Assembly (NCBI GenBank): GCA_038231495.1
Contig: JBBRLG010000008.1
Span: 1-36,347 of the forward strand
Length of the DNA: 36,347 nt
Reading direction: 5' to 3'
Origin: JBBRLG01 sp038231495
GTDB taxonomy: Bacteria; Planctomycetota; Planctomycetia; Gemmatales; Gemmataceae
The notes beneath the pieces were generated by a model, which was given only the letters and a program-made list of their open reading frames with translations, was not told the origin of the DNA and made no database searches. Positions 8,044 through 16,861 of this stretch are shown here, piece by piece. The translations under genes were made by a program, and so were the position numbers. Numbering within the stretch: position 1 is the stretch's first letter; each line of letters opens with the position of its first letter.

Positions 8044-10214
8044 TTACCGCATCGATTCGGGGGCCGCGGGCGGGTCTTTGGGGAACGGCACACCTGTCGC
8101 GGCGTGGACGGCGCGCTTGCCCGTAAACCGCTGCCAGCGGTCCACGATCGTGTCGGCGTACAGCGTGTCCAACTCCATCAGGAAGGCGTGCCGGCCCGTC
8201 TGCTCGGCGGCGATGAGGGTCGAGCCGCTGCCGCCGAACAGGTCCAGGACGTTTTCGCCGGGTTGCGACGAGTACTCGATGGCGCGAGCGGCAAGCTCCA
8301 CCGGCTTCTGGGTCAAATGCTCCATGCTCTGCGGGTTGACCTTCTTAACCGCCCACAAGTCGGTGGCATTGTTCGGCCCGAAGTACTGGTGGGCGGCGCC
8401 TTCGCGCCAGCCGTAAAAACAGTTGTGCGTCACTAGGCCGTCGGCGATGTAGTGCTCGTGCCGGTCAACGCCGAGGGAGTGAACCACGCCCGAATAGTGT
8501 TGCACGTTGATCGCCCGCACGGGTTGCCATTGCGTTTGCTGGCCGACCGTCGGCACGGGCACCTCCATGACCCCTGGTAGCAGGTTGCAGGCACGCACCG
8601 GTATCGACTGCCGGGCGCCAAACTTGGCCCGCGTGTCGGCGCTCCGGACGAAAGGGTGGGACCGCCGTCGATGGTAGGCTGCCAGGGCCGCCTCGGCGGC
8701 TCGCTCCAGTCGATCCGCGTCGAGGCGCGCGTACAGCTCCTCGATGTGGCAGCGCTGGCGCCGCCGTGCCTGGGGTGACTCCTTCCAGCAGGTCTGCGGG
8801 ATGCCGAACTGCACCGAGACCAGTTGCTCGTGTAGTCGCGCCTCGGCGTGGGAGTCGTGCAGGCTCAGAACCCAGCCCTCGTCGCCGTGCTCGCCGCACA
8901 GCCGGCCCTTGAGCCCGAAGCCCCAGGTGGTCCGCATCTTGGTGGCGCCGACACGCCACCACTGCCCGCGCCGCATCAGGTAGACGCACCACTTCCTCCC
9001 GTAGTCGGCGGTGAGGCGGACGGTCCACAAGTGGCCGTCGGTGGACCAGGACTGGCGCGAACCGACGGTCACGCCGTACAACGGCCCGGTGTAGGGACGG
9101 CGGGCGACGCGGGCTTCGAGACCGTCGCGGAGGCCGACGACGGCCGAGCTGTGAGCATAGAAACTAACGACGCGATCCCGGTCACGCAGCTCGCCCAGGC
9201 GACTCGTGCCACACGGCGTCAACACCTGCGTGTCGGCGGGCTGGCACCATTCATGGGCGCCCATGTAGTCCTTGCGGGTTAATACGGGATGCTGCTTGTC
9301 CCAAATGATGGCTTGCGAGAAGTACAGGCCGTTCGCTTTGAGGACGGGGGGTAGTTGGCGACGTTGGCGTAGCCGCCCCAGATGTAAAAGCCCCGGCCTG
9401 GTTGCAGCACGCGGGCGAGGTTCCCGAACCACGCCTGAAGCAGGCGCACGAACTCGTCGTCGGAGACGAAGTCGTTGGCCAGGGGGCGGTCCTTGGCCCG
9501 GAGCTTTTTCGTGGTGGCGCTGGCCTTTTCCGGGTGGCGCTCCACGTCGAGTTTCTGGTGGTGGGTCGTCCCCTGGAACGAGGACAAGCCCGCGGCGATG
9601 GCGTTGTTCGACCTGGGCTCGACCCGAACCCCGTACGGAGGATCGGTGTTGACCAAATGGATGGCCGCCCCGTCGAGCAGGCGATCAACGTCGTCGGTAT
9701 TGCTGCTGTCGCCGCAGAGCAGGCGGTGGCGACCCAGGAGCCACAGGTCGCCGGGTTGGGTGATCGCCGCGTCGGGCGGCTCCGGCACGTCGTCGGGGTC
9801 GGTGAGCCCCTCGGTCGTCGGCGGGTCCAACAGCCGCGTCAACTCCTCGGCCGAAAAGCCGGTGAGGTCGAGGTCGAAGTCCATCTCCTGGAGCGCCGCC
9901 AGTTCCAGAGGCAGCTTGTCGTCGTCCCATTGGGATAGCGTGGCGGTCTGGTTGTCGGCGATGTGGTACGCCTTGGCCTGGGCCGGCGACAGCCCAACCG
10001 CGACGTGGACCGGGACTTCCGTCATCCCCAGCTTCAACGCGGCCTTGTAGCGCGTGTGGCCGACGATGATGACGCCCTCCTCGTCCACGACAATCGGCTG
10101 GCGGAAGCCGTAAGCCCGCAGTGAGGCGGCGACGGCGTCCATGGCGGCGTCGTTGATCCGCGGGTTGTTCTCGTACGGCCGGATCGACGCGATCGGGCGC
10201 TGTTCGACGAGCAT
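8044..10214 (-). CDS. ParB-like / DNA methyltransferase fusion, interrupted by an intein and frameshifted in this sequence
   Basis: The N-terminus (1-95) is a ParB or sulfiredoxin-like domain: RPYENNPRI, then IIVGHTRYKAALKLG. It is followed by an N6-adenine or N4-cytosine methyltransferase with catalytic DPPYG at residues 191-195 and, near the C-terminus, the SAM-binding motif NVLDLFGGSGSTLIAAE. Proteins of this layout are common in phages and mobile elements. The frame breaks after GGYANVANYPP in a run of six G at 9346-9351. Adding one base gives VANYPPVLKANGLYFSQ and a single 723-residue precursor, so the break may be an assembly error. An intein (8422-9246) sits between HEW and CFYGW; after splicing the protein would be about 448 residues. 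ATG at 10214 has a GGAAGGA leader, and an element-specific motif lies 30 bp upstream. Confidence 0.85.
8422..9246 (-). other. Intein coding segment within the methyltransferase (275 aa)
   Basis: The segment begins with Cys in CQPADTQVLTPCGTSRLGEL, a textbook N-terminal splicing block. It has a block B candidate in STDGHLWTV and ends RHEHYIADGLVTHN followed directly by Cys of the C-extein (CFYGWREG). These are the residues needed for protein splicing: Cys1, a block B His, the His-Asn end and Cys+1. The exteins read HEW-CFYGW, a continuous methyltransferase sequence, which confirms the borders. The middle (KWCVYLMRRGQWWRVGAT, then SHAEARLHEQ) faintly resembles a GIY-YIG-type homing nuclease, with a possible catalytic Glu. 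That is a weak inference. The insertion lies downstream of the frameshift. Confidence 0.88.
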
Positions 10215-10243
10215 GGTTTGGTCCTTCCGTCCGGGGAAAAGTG

Positions 10244-10284
10244 CCTCTATCCCTAATCAACCCGGTTTGCCCGCGAGATGACGA
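10244..10284 (-). promoter_or_regulatory. Copy 1 of a 41-bp element-specific motif upstream of the methyltransferase gene
   Basis: The block CCTCTATCCCTAATCAACCC followed by GGTTTGCCCGCGAGATGACGA (plus-strand reading) recurs, slightly varied, at 16039-16080 and 22124-22164. Each time it lies just upstream of a minus-strand transcription unit of the element. Here it ends 30 bp from the ATG at 10214. Such a repeated, correctly placed motif is best read as a shared promoter or operator. The sigma-like protein encoded at 16086-16670 is a candidate recogniser, but this is inference. Confidence 0.6.
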
Positions 10285-10413
10285 AGCCGCCGGGAAAATA
10301 ATCCGGAAATTCTTCGCTTACGGGCCTTCAGGTGTGCCGGGCCGCGAGGTAAGTGTGTTGTCGTGCGGCGGGTGCCGCAGGCAGAAACACAGATCCAACA
10401 GGGAGTTACGACG

Positions 10414-11168
10414 ATGGCGAGCAAGCAGAAAGCAGCGAAGACCTCGGGCGACGCGGAACTGCAAACGCTGAAGGTAGGCAGTTACATGCGGTACGTCGGC
10501 GACGGCGACCGGGTCGATGGCCGGATCACCTGGGCGAACGGCACGCACGTGAAGATCAAGTGGAACGACGGCGAGCAGGTCACCTGGAAGCGCGAGGAAC
10601 TGGCCGCCAAGCCGATCAAGATCCTCGAGGCGGCCGGGGACGATGGCCAACCGGAACAACCGCAGGCCGTAGCCGAGCCGACGCATGAAACCACGGTGCC
10701 GACGGTGGCCGAGCAGCCCCCGATTGAGCAGGCCCCCGAAGCGTTGGCGGTGCCGGCCGAACAGCCTGCAACCCTGGAGTCACGCCGACCGAACAGACAC
10801 CAACGCCGGAAGTTGGGCCGACCGACCTGCACGCGGTCGAACAAACAACGACAGCACCGGCCGAGACGCCCGTGCCAACCCCGGCCAAGAAGCCGAGGAC
10901 GCGAAAGACGGCCGAAGGTACCGGCGCAGGGCCGGAGAAGAAACTGAGCTGCCTCGACGCCGCCGCCAAGGTGATGGTCGAGGCCGGCCTACCGATGAGC
11001 TGCAAGGAGATAATCGAAACGATGGCGGCAAAGGCGTACTGGACCTCGCCCGGCGGCAAGACCCCGGAGGCCACGCTCTACTCCGCCATCCTGCGTGAGA
11101 TCACCGTCAAGGGCCCGGAGGCCCGCTTCGTGAAAACGGAACGCGGCAAGTTCGCACGCAAGGCATAG
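10414..11168 (+). CDS. HARE-HTH domain protein with N-terminal SH3/Tudor-like segment, frameshifted in this sequence
   Basis: The protein starts MASKQKAAKTSGDAELQTLK (ATG 10414). Residues about 20-65 form a small beta-rich module (VGSYMRYVGDGDRVDGRITW, VKIKWNDGEQVTWKREEL). A Pro/Glu/Thr-rich linker follows. The end is a HARE-HTH winged helix (KLSCLDAAAKVMVEAGLPMS, then TSPGGKTPEATLYSAILREI, ending RFVKTERGKFARKA), a fold linking chromatin, RNA polymerase delta and restriction systems. The frame changes at the CCC run at 10772-10774. One added C gives ATPGVTPTEQTPTPE and a 251-residue protein, so the break may be an assembly indel. It is the first of two plus-strand genes inside an otherwise minus-strand element. 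Confidence 0.75.
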
Positions 11169-11197
11169 GCCGGCAGCGACAACAACGACCCGCACCG

Positions 11198-11217
11198 AGG
11201 CCCCTCCGGGGGCCTCC
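11198..11217 (+). terminator. GC-rich hairpin between the HARE-HTH and Sak4-like genes
   Basis: Arms GAGGCCCC (11198-11205) and GGGGCCTC (11210-11217) flank a TCCG loop and are followed by CTGTATTT. The hairpin sits 30 bp behind the HARE-HTH stop and could terminate or attenuate transcription into the next gene. A very similar hairpin follows that next gene. Confidence 0.5.
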
Positions 11218-11259
11218 TGTATTTCCACCACACGACACGAACACGAAAGGTATTCGATC

Positions 11260-12315
11260 ATGGCTTCCTTCCAGAAACCTCACTCACTCAAGGCCGCGCT
11301 GAAGATGGCTCTCTACGGGCCGGCAGGCAGTGGCAAAACGTTTTCGTCCTTGTTGATTGCCGAGGGCTTGGCCAACCACACGGCCAAGCGCATCGCCTAC
11401 GTCGACACGGAATGCGGCACCGCCTTCTACTCCCAGGACGTTCCCCAGCGGGCCGTCCACCCGGAGGCGTTCGACTTCCAGGTGCTGCACACCCGGTCGA
11501 TCACCGAAGTGCTGGCCGCCGTGAAGGGGCTGGACCTCGACGCTTACGGGGTGCTGGTCGTCGATTCCATCAGCCACCTTTGGAACTCGTGCAAGAATGC
11601 TTACGCCGGCCGCATGACGCGGGCCGGGACAGTCCCGTTGCCCGCGTGGGCGACGATCAAAAAGCCCTACAAGGAGTTGATGAATCTGTTGCTCTCGATG
11701 CCGGTCCACGTCTTGATCTGCGGTCGCCAGGGCAACGACTTCGCCGAAGACCAGGAAAGCGGGGAGCTGAAGAACCTGGGCTACAAGATGCGGGCCGAGG
11801 GCGAGACGGCCTACGAGCCCGACGTGCTGCTCCGGCTTGAGTCGCACAAGCCGAACCGCAAGCAGCCGACGGTCGTGATGGCGCACGTTGAAAAGGACCG
11901 GACCGGCGTGCTGTCGGGGCAGTCGATCGCCTGGCCGACGTTTGACACCGTCGCGCGGCCGCTGCTGGGCCTTCTGGGTTCGACGCAGGCCGCAGTGCCT
12001 TCCGACGATGAGGTGGGAAGGCAGGACGCGGAGCCATTGGCCCGTCAAGAGAACGATCGCGTGGAGCGCTCGGCCGAACTGGCGGCGCAGTATACCGCCC
12101 GGTTCGCCCAGGCCGACGGCGTCGGCGAGTTGGAGCGAGTCGGCAAGGAGCTGACGGCGAAGGTGAAGGCCCAACTGGAAGGCAAGGACCTGGCGCGGGT
12201 GCGGAAGGCGTACGCCACCCGGCTCGGGCAACTCAAGGCGGAGGAGGTGACGGAACATGCGGCGAACGGACGGACCGAAACCAATGGCGAGCCCGCTACG
12301 CGCACGAGTGTGTAA
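11260..12315 (+). CDS. Sak4-like RecA-fold ATPase (phage AAA ATP-binding protein)
   Basis: This is a 351-residue protein with a RecA or Sak4-type ATPase core: Walker A GPAGSGKTF at residues 20-28, IAYVDTECGTAFY, and a Walker B-like YGVLVVDSISHLW. Later motifs include VHVLICGRQGNDF and GYKMRAEGETAYEPDVLLRL. Phage proteins of this kind act in single-strand annealing or strand exchange and in DNA replication. The C-terminal 100 residues are helical and charged (ELAAQYTARFAQADGVGEL). ATG at 11260 follows GAAAGG. It lies head-to-tail with the HARE-HTH gene and converges with the primase-helicase gene, placing it in the replication block of the element. Confidence 0.83.
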   Translation: MASFQKPHSLKAALKMALYGPAGSGKTFSSLLIAEGLANHTAKRIAYVDTECGTAFYSQDVPQRAVHPEAFDFQVLHTRSITEVLAAVKGLDLDAYGVLVVDSISHLWNSCKNAYAGRMTRAGTVPLPAWATIKKPYKELMNLLLSMPVHVLICGRQGNDFAEDQESGELKNLGYKMRAEGETAYEPDVLLRLESHKPNRKQPTVVMAHVEKDRTGVLSGQSIAWPTFDTVARPLLGLLGSTQAAVPSDDEVGRQDAEPLARQENDRVERSAELAAQYTARFAQADGVGELERVGKELTAKVKAQLEGKDLARVRKAYATRLGQLKAEEVTEHAANGRTETNGEPATRTSV

Positions 12316-12340
12316 AGCCTTTCCTTCCCCCATCGGCCCA

Positions 12341-12362
12341 CGAGGCCCCACGCGGGGCCTCG
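12341..12362 (+). terminator. Hairpin after the Sak4-like gene
   Basis: Arms CGAGGCCCC (12341-12349) and GGGGCCTCG (12354-12362) enclose ACGC, 25 bp behind the stop at 12315. No T-run follows, so intrinsic termination would be weak. The match in sequence to the hairpin at 11198 suggests a shared function. Confidence 0.5.
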
Positions 12363-12579
12363 CGTCGTTGGTCGGTGTACGGGCCAACGCACCACTCTCG
12401 GACGCGACGTTGGCCGGCGTGGGGAAAGCGTTGCGTATTCCTCCGCAACCTCCCTACCTCGGTGGGAAAGGGATTTCTGAGCGGATAAACGCGCCTCACC
12501 GGCAAAGTATTACTCCATAGACCATCCGCATTATCATCTATACCCCATTTTCGTCGTTTTGGCCCTCTTTTCGGCATTC

Positions 12580-12840
12580 GGAAACCCGCAAAACCCGCTA
12601 TACCCGCAGGGGATTCCGCCTCCCAACTTATTGCCGCCGTTTGTCTTACGCCATTTGCGGGTTTTGTGGGTTTCGTTTCCGGCTACCTTCACTGGCGGGA
12701 AACTATTTGCACTTCGCCTCGCGCGTGCGCGCACGCGCGTAAGCGGGAATCGAAACCCGCGAAACCCGCAAACGACGTAAGGGCTTTAACATCAATAAGT
12801 TTCCTTGCGGGCTTCGCTGCGGGTATCGCAGGTTTTGCGG
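12580..12840. repeat. Nested inverted repeats with AAACCCGC units and a 20-bp palindrome; candidate replication origin
   Basis: Units of AAACCCGC occur in pairs at 12582-12598 and 12753-12769, and in opposite orientation at 12657-12673. A longer inverted pair joins 12586-12607 (CCGCAAAACCCGCTATACCC) with 12819-12840. In the centre, 12720-12739 is a perfect palindrome, CGCGCGTGCGCGCACGCGCG. The array covers the 3' end of the primase-helicase gene and the space between it and the Sak4-like gene. Iterated sites beside a replication protein are typical of origins; that role here is inferred. The gap from 12363 to 12580 shows no gene. Confidence 0.5.
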
Positions 12841-15603
12841 ATTTACCCCCGCCCGGGATTCGGCCTCGGTCTGCGGCCAAAACTGATAAACGTTCTGTTT
12901 GCGGTGCCGGTCGTAGGTAACCCCGACTTGGAAGACGCTGCGGAACTCGCGCTCCGCGTTCTTGAGCCGCTGGCTAAGCGACTTCGCACTCTTGTACGCG
13001 AACTCCACCTTGCCCTGCTTGGCCAGCGCGACCAGCTCGTGGTGCAGCGTGCCGGCGTCGATCTCCCTTCCTTGGTTCTCCCGCACCACCAGCCACAGCA
13101 CCAGCAGTTCCAGCAGCGAATCGCCTTCCAGCGTAAAGGCGACCTGCTCCTCCGCCAGGCGGCTGAGGAGCGCCTCCACTTCTTCGCGGTGGCCCTTGGC
13201 GTCCCCCACCCGCAAACAGAACGTGGCGAAGTCGGCCATTCGGAAACTCGTCTTGTACAACCGCGTCGCGGTCGCCTCCAGGGCGCCGATCACCTCCTGC
13301 AGCCGGCGCAGCACCGCCGACATGATGCGGTCCCGGTCCTTGAGCACCGCCGACAGCAACTCTCCTTCGGAGACGAACTCGCCCTCCCCGAACCGGCGCA
13401 CTTGCAGTATCAGCATGCGGTCGGCGACGTCATCGCGGCGGAAGTACGGCGTCCGCGACGTGATACCCAGGAAGCAGTCGATGGGGAAGTCCGCCAGCGT
13501 GTTCATCGTGAACAGCACGCGCTTGGAAATCGTGCCGCCCGTCGCACAGATGGCCAGGCGGTCCGGCAGCCAGCGCATGTAGCTGTCGGCGTTGTCGAAG
13601 GCCGCGAAGTGGCTGTTGGTCGTGACCGCGTCGAAGGCGTCCTCCCTGTCCGGCAGGTTCTTCACCTCGAACCGCGAGCCGAAGAGGAGCACCCCCACCT
13701 TCCGCAGCGTGTGACTCTTGCCGGACCCCTTGGGGCCGATGAACGCCAACAGGGGCCGGGTCGGCAGCAGCGACCCGAAAAAGGTGGACAGGAGCCAGAA
13801 GTCAAAAACGGCCTGCTGGTCGACGACCGACACCCTGCCGTCCGAGTCGAAGTTGATCTGCGCGGCGATCGCTTCGTGGACCAGGCCGGCGGGCACCTGG
13901 TCCTCAAGTAGTCGGTAAGGCTCGTTCTTGCGGTCGTGCAGGAACAGCACACCGTCCGTGCCGTTGTCGAGCAACTCGATGCCCGCCGCCGTGACTCGGT
14001 ACACGCCGCTGGCGTGGTTGAAGACGTAGAGGGCGAAAGCCTTCTTGTCGAACCAGGCGAAGCGGCGCACGCACGTCGGGGTGCCGTTTCTCAGACTCTC
14101 AACGTGCAGATGCTCGGCGACATACTCGAACACCTTCTCGGAGGCGTTCAGCCCGTACAGCGCCAGCAGGCAGGACAACTCCTTGTCGTTGTCGTCCAGG
14201 GCGATGAGCTTCTTGTCGTCGTCGAAGAAGAAGTACCCGCAGCGGTGCTCGCGGTAAAACCGCCCCCGAGTCTTGAGGTCGTGGAGTAAGATTTGCGCCA
14301 CCTGGGCATGGATCTCGAATTCGCGGCGCAGGTCTTCCTTGTCGCGCTTCTGCCGCGTCTCGAAGATCTGGTTCGCCAGCGCCTCGAACGGCCGGCAGAC
14401 GCGGCGGCGGGCGGCGAGCAGGCCCCGGAGGGCTTCCCATGCCTTGCCGTACTCCTTACCGAAGGCGCGGATGAACTCGTCGACGTCCTGGCCGGGGGCG
14501 GGCGGCGTAACCAACTCCAACGTGAACTGCTCCGCCAGGCGCTCCACCATCGCGGCTCCGGCGTCGTCGTGGTCGCGGAGGACGACGGGCAGATCCACGG
14601 CCCCCGGTGTGGCCAGGAGGGCGCGGACGGTCTCAACATCCACGGTAGTGGCCGAGCCGACGGCGCCGATCCAGTTGGCGTACGCGCCGCCCCCATTTGA
14701 TCCCGGCGGCCGGTCCGCCGTCCGCAACGCGAGGCTGTGGATTTGCAGCAGGTTAAACTCGCCCTCCACCAGGACGAGCCGGTTCTGTTCCTGCTTGGCC
14801 GCGCCCACGTAGGGCCGGAAGAGCCCGTGGCCGAAGAGCCCTGTGGAGCTGGCTTCCTTGGCGCCCCGGAACGGGTTGAAGCTCTGGAACCGTTTTTCGT
14901 AAGGCTTGCGGAAGCGGATGGACCGCACCCGGTGCTGCCGGTCGGTGTGGAAGAAGGCGAGCCAATTCGGGGCCTCCGCGAACCGCTCTCGCAACGCCTC
15001 CCTCTGCTCCTGAAGCCAGCCGGCAGCGCCGGTGAGTTTCACCAATTCTTGTTCCCACTGCTTCTCCGCCTCGGTCTTGTCCTTCGCGGCGGGGCGGGCC
15101 TTTTGCCGGCCGGCCTGGTGCTCCGCCTCCCGCGCCTGCATTTCCGCCAGCCGGCGCTTAAGGGACTCATCGATCTTGGCGGCCAGTTCCTGGCGCCGCG
15201 CCTCGACGGCGTCCAGGGCGGGCTGAAAGGCGGCGTTGACGTCGTAGCCGGGCGGCACGGCCCCCAGTTCGCCGAGGTCCCGAACGACGTCGGGGTGGAT
15301 GTTGCGCTCCTTGAAGACGTACTCCCAGGCGTGGCCGTGGCCCGGAATCTTCTGGGCCAGCAGGTGTTGGTGACAGTCCTCCTTGACCTTGTCCAGGACC
15401 TGGTACAAGGAGCCGCCGTAGCTGGGCACCAGGTGGCCTTCCGTGACCGCCTTGCCGCAGCGCGGGTGGAAGCACTTGCCGACGGAGTCGTCGCGGCGGA
15501 CGGAGAAGGTGTCGTGGCGGCAGAAGGGGCAAGTCCCCTTGCCCCCCGGCGGGATGCGGACGCCGTGCTGCTGCTCAAGGTGGGCGGAAACGCCTGCCGT
15601 CAC
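12703..15603 (-). CDS. Phage/plasmid-type DNA primase-helicase
   Basis: This is a 966-residue replication protein. An N-terminal zinc finger (CPFC at 25-28 and CFHPRC at 44-49) resembles CHC2 primase fingers. A Toprim-like catalytic region follows, with Glu in LVLVEGEFNLLQIH near 276 and the acidic DHDDAGAAM near 343. The C-terminal half is a helicase ATPase with Walker A FIGPKGSGKSHTL near 623 and a Walker B-like HFAAFDNADSYM. It would prime and unwind the DNA of the mobile element. GTG at 15603 is chosen over TTG at 15630 because GAGGAGGT lies six bases upstream. The final residues (after VYQFWPQTEAE) run through the inverted-repeat array and look poorly constrained. It is convergent with the Sak4-like gene. 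Confidence 0.88.
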   Translation of the reverse strand: MTAGVSAHLEQQHGVRIPPGGKGTCPFCRHDTFSVRRDDSVGKCFHPRCGKAVTEGHLVPSYGGSLYQVLDKVKEDCHQHLLAQKIPGHGHAWEYVFKERNIHPDVVRDLGELGAVPPGYDVNAAFQPALDAVEARRQELAAKIDESLKRRLAEMQAREAEHQAGRQKARPAAKDKTEAEKQWEQELVKLTGAAGWLQEQREALRERFAEAPNWLAFFHTDRQHRVRSIRFRKPYEKRFQSFNPFRGAKEASSTGLFGHGLFRPYVGAAKQEQNRLVLVEGEFNLLQIHSLALRTADRPPGSNGGGAYANWIGAVGSATTVDVETVRALLATPGAVDLPVVLRDHDDAGAAMVERLAEQFTLELVTPPAPGQDVDEFIRAFGKEYGKAWEALRGLLAARRRVCRPFEALANQIFETRQKRDKEDLRREFEIHAQVAQILLHDLKTRGRFYREHRCGYFFFDDDKKLIALDDNDKELSCLLALYGLNASEKVFEYVAEHLHVESLRNGTPTCVRRFAWFDKKAFALYVFNHASGVYRVTAAGIELLDNGTDGVLFLHDRKNEPYRLLEDQVPAGLVHEAIAAQINFDSDGRVSVVDQQAVFDFWLLSTFFGSLLPTRPLLAFIGPKGSGKSHTLRKVGVLLFGSRFEVKNLPDREDAFDAVTTNSHFAAFDNADSYMRWLPDRLAICATGGTISKRVLFTMNTLADFPIDCFLGITSRTPYFRRDDVADRMLILQVRRFGEGEFVSEGELLSAVLKDRDRIMSAVLRRLQEVIGALEATATRLYKTSFRMADFATFCLRVGDAKGHREEVEALLSRLAEEQVAFTLEGDSLLELLVLWLVVRENQGREIDAGTLHHELVALAKQGKVEFAYKSAKSLSQRLKNAEREFRSVFQVGVTYDRHRKQNVYQFWPQTEAESRAGVNPQNLRYPQRSPQGNLLMLKPLRRLRVSRVSIPAYARARTREAKCK

Positions 15604-15698
15604 GGTTGGACCTCCTCTGCTCCGAGCCAATCTTGCCGATCCCGTCGGGGATCTGAGGTTCGTGCCCCGACGGGACGGACCTGCGGGGAATAGTCGCT

Positions 15699-16010
15699 CT
15701 AGGCACCGGCGGCTGCCGGCTCAGTTTCGCGAAGGCTCGCGGTGTCGACGCGCTCGACCCGGAACGCGCGTTCGCCGAACTCGCGCCGCAAGAAACCAAC
15801 AAACAACCGGTTCACGTCGCGGCCGGCGTCGGTGCCGGCATCAATCACGCACGCCCGTTGCTCCCGGTCGAAATGATGCCCAACGTCCAGCCGGACCTGC
15901 GCCTCGCCGTGCAGCGCCTCGGCCGCCAGGAGCGCAAGCACGAGCGTGTCCTCGATCTCGTCGAGTACCAGCTGCTCGTCGAAACGGTAGCGGTAGAGTC
16001 CCTTGTTCAT
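15699..16010 (-). CDS. Small hypothetical protein upstream of primase (103 aa)
   Basis: This is a 103-residue protein, MNKGLYRYRFDEQLVLDEIE to SLRETEPAAAGA. It mixes beta-like segments (EAQVRLDVGHHFDREQRACV) with helices (IEDTLVLALLAAEALHG) and ends in an Ala-rich tail. ATG at 16010 has a GGAGGA leader at ideal spacing. It probably leads the transcription unit that includes primase, 95 bp further on, and a copy of the 41-bp element motif ends 29 bp upstream. No family is recognised. A role in replication is suggested only by position. Confidence 0.7.
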   Translation of the reverse strand: MNKGLYRYRFDEQLVLDEIEDTLVLALLAAEALHGEAQVRLDVGHHFDREQRACVIDAGTDAGRDVNRLFVGFLRREFGERAFRVERVDTASLRETEPAAAGA

Positions 16011-16038
16011 GGCAATCCTCCGTTCAGGAAAATCATTC

Positions 16039-16080
16039 CCTCTATCTGTAAATCAACCCGGTTTGCGCGCGACATGACGA
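16039..16080 (-). promoter_or_regulatory. Copy 2 of the 41-bp element-specific motif upstream of the primase unit
   Basis: Plus-strand reading CCTCTATCTGTAAATCAACC followed by CGGTTTGCGCGCGACATGACGA. It has one extra base relative to the copy at 10244 and otherwise agrees at most positions. It lies 29 bp upstream of the ATG at 16010, almost the same spacing as copy 1 to its gene, which supports a promoter role. It occupies the gap between the 103-aa gene and the sigma-like gene. Confidence 0.6.
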
Positions 16081-16085
16081 CGGGG

Positions 16086-16670
16086 CTACAAATATTCCCC
16101 AAGATTTTCGCGCTCGAAGACCTCCCGCAGCCGCTGCCGCCGCGACTGGAGTGTCGAGCGTGCCACGCCCGTGTCCCGGGCGACCGCGCTCTCCGAGTCG
16201 TGCATCAGCCTCTCGGCCAGGTCGCGCAGGTCTGCCGGGAGGCGGTCCAGGATGACCGCCACGTCCGCCCGCAAGTCCGCCACCTCGGCGGCGCTCCGTT
16301 GGCTGGCACCGGTGCGGGCCTCCAGGTCCTCACGCCGCAGGGCGTTCGCCAGGGGCGTCGTGCCTTCGGGCGTCGGCACCGCCGTGCTCAACGACGCGGT
16401 GCCGCGGTCGTCCCGCTTGGCGGCGTGGCACTCCCGGTGCAGGTTGGCAGCAACTTGGTTGAGCACCTGGGTTACAAAGCCCAGGGCGTGTTTACGGTCT
16501 TGGTCGAGGCCGGCAAACCGTTCGAGGTGGCCCGCGAAAAGTGCCTGGGCCACGTCCTTCTCGTCCTCGACCCGCAGGCCGGCCCGCAGACGATATTTGT
16601 GGGCCTTATAGCGGACGAGGGCTTGCACGGCGGGGTCGTGGGCGATGGTGCGCTTCGCGTCGTCAGGCAC
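16086..16670 (-). CDS. Sigma-70-like / HTH regulatory protein of the element
   Basis: This is a 194-residue protein starting VPDDAKRTIAHDPAVQALVR (GTG at 16670 with GAAGGAGC eight bases upstream; the frame extends further but has no better start). The layout resembles short ECF-type sigma factors. A helical N-terminal half includes ALFAGHLERFAGLDQDRKHA and LGFVTQVLNQVAANLHRE. A variable linker follows, then a region 4-like HTH (LPADLRDLAERLMHDSESAV, ARDTGVARSTLQSRRQRLRE). It may direct RNA polymerase to element promoters, and the recurring 41-bp motif is a candidate target. Region 2 is not convincing by eye, so it might instead be a DNA-binding regulator. Confidence 0.65.
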   Translation of the reverse strand: MPDDAKRTIAHDPAVQALVRYKAHKYRLRAGLRVEDEKDVAQALFAGHLERFAGLDQDRKHALGFVTQVLNQVAANLHRECHAAKRDDRGTASLSTAVPTPEGTTPLANALRREDLEARTGASQRSAAEVADLRADVAVILDRLPADLRDLAERLMHDSESAVARDTGVARSTLQSRRQRLREVFERENLGEYL

Positions 16671-16861
16671 GGGGGTGCTCCTTCGGCCGCGAAGGAGCGG
16701 GGACGGGGCACGACGACAGGGGGGTGGGAAAGCGAGCCGGCGCGGACGGCGGCGACGCGAGGAACGCCTCTCGGCGTTGCCCACAGTCGCCTCCGCTGCG
16801 CGGCCGGCTCGGTGTCGGGTAACGGATTTGGAACTACGCGGTTGTCGGAAGAGGCGCGCCG

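Noticed and set aside
12534..12734. Short minus-strand frame after the primase stop
   Set aside because: Composition follows the AAACCCGC repeats and is not protein-like.
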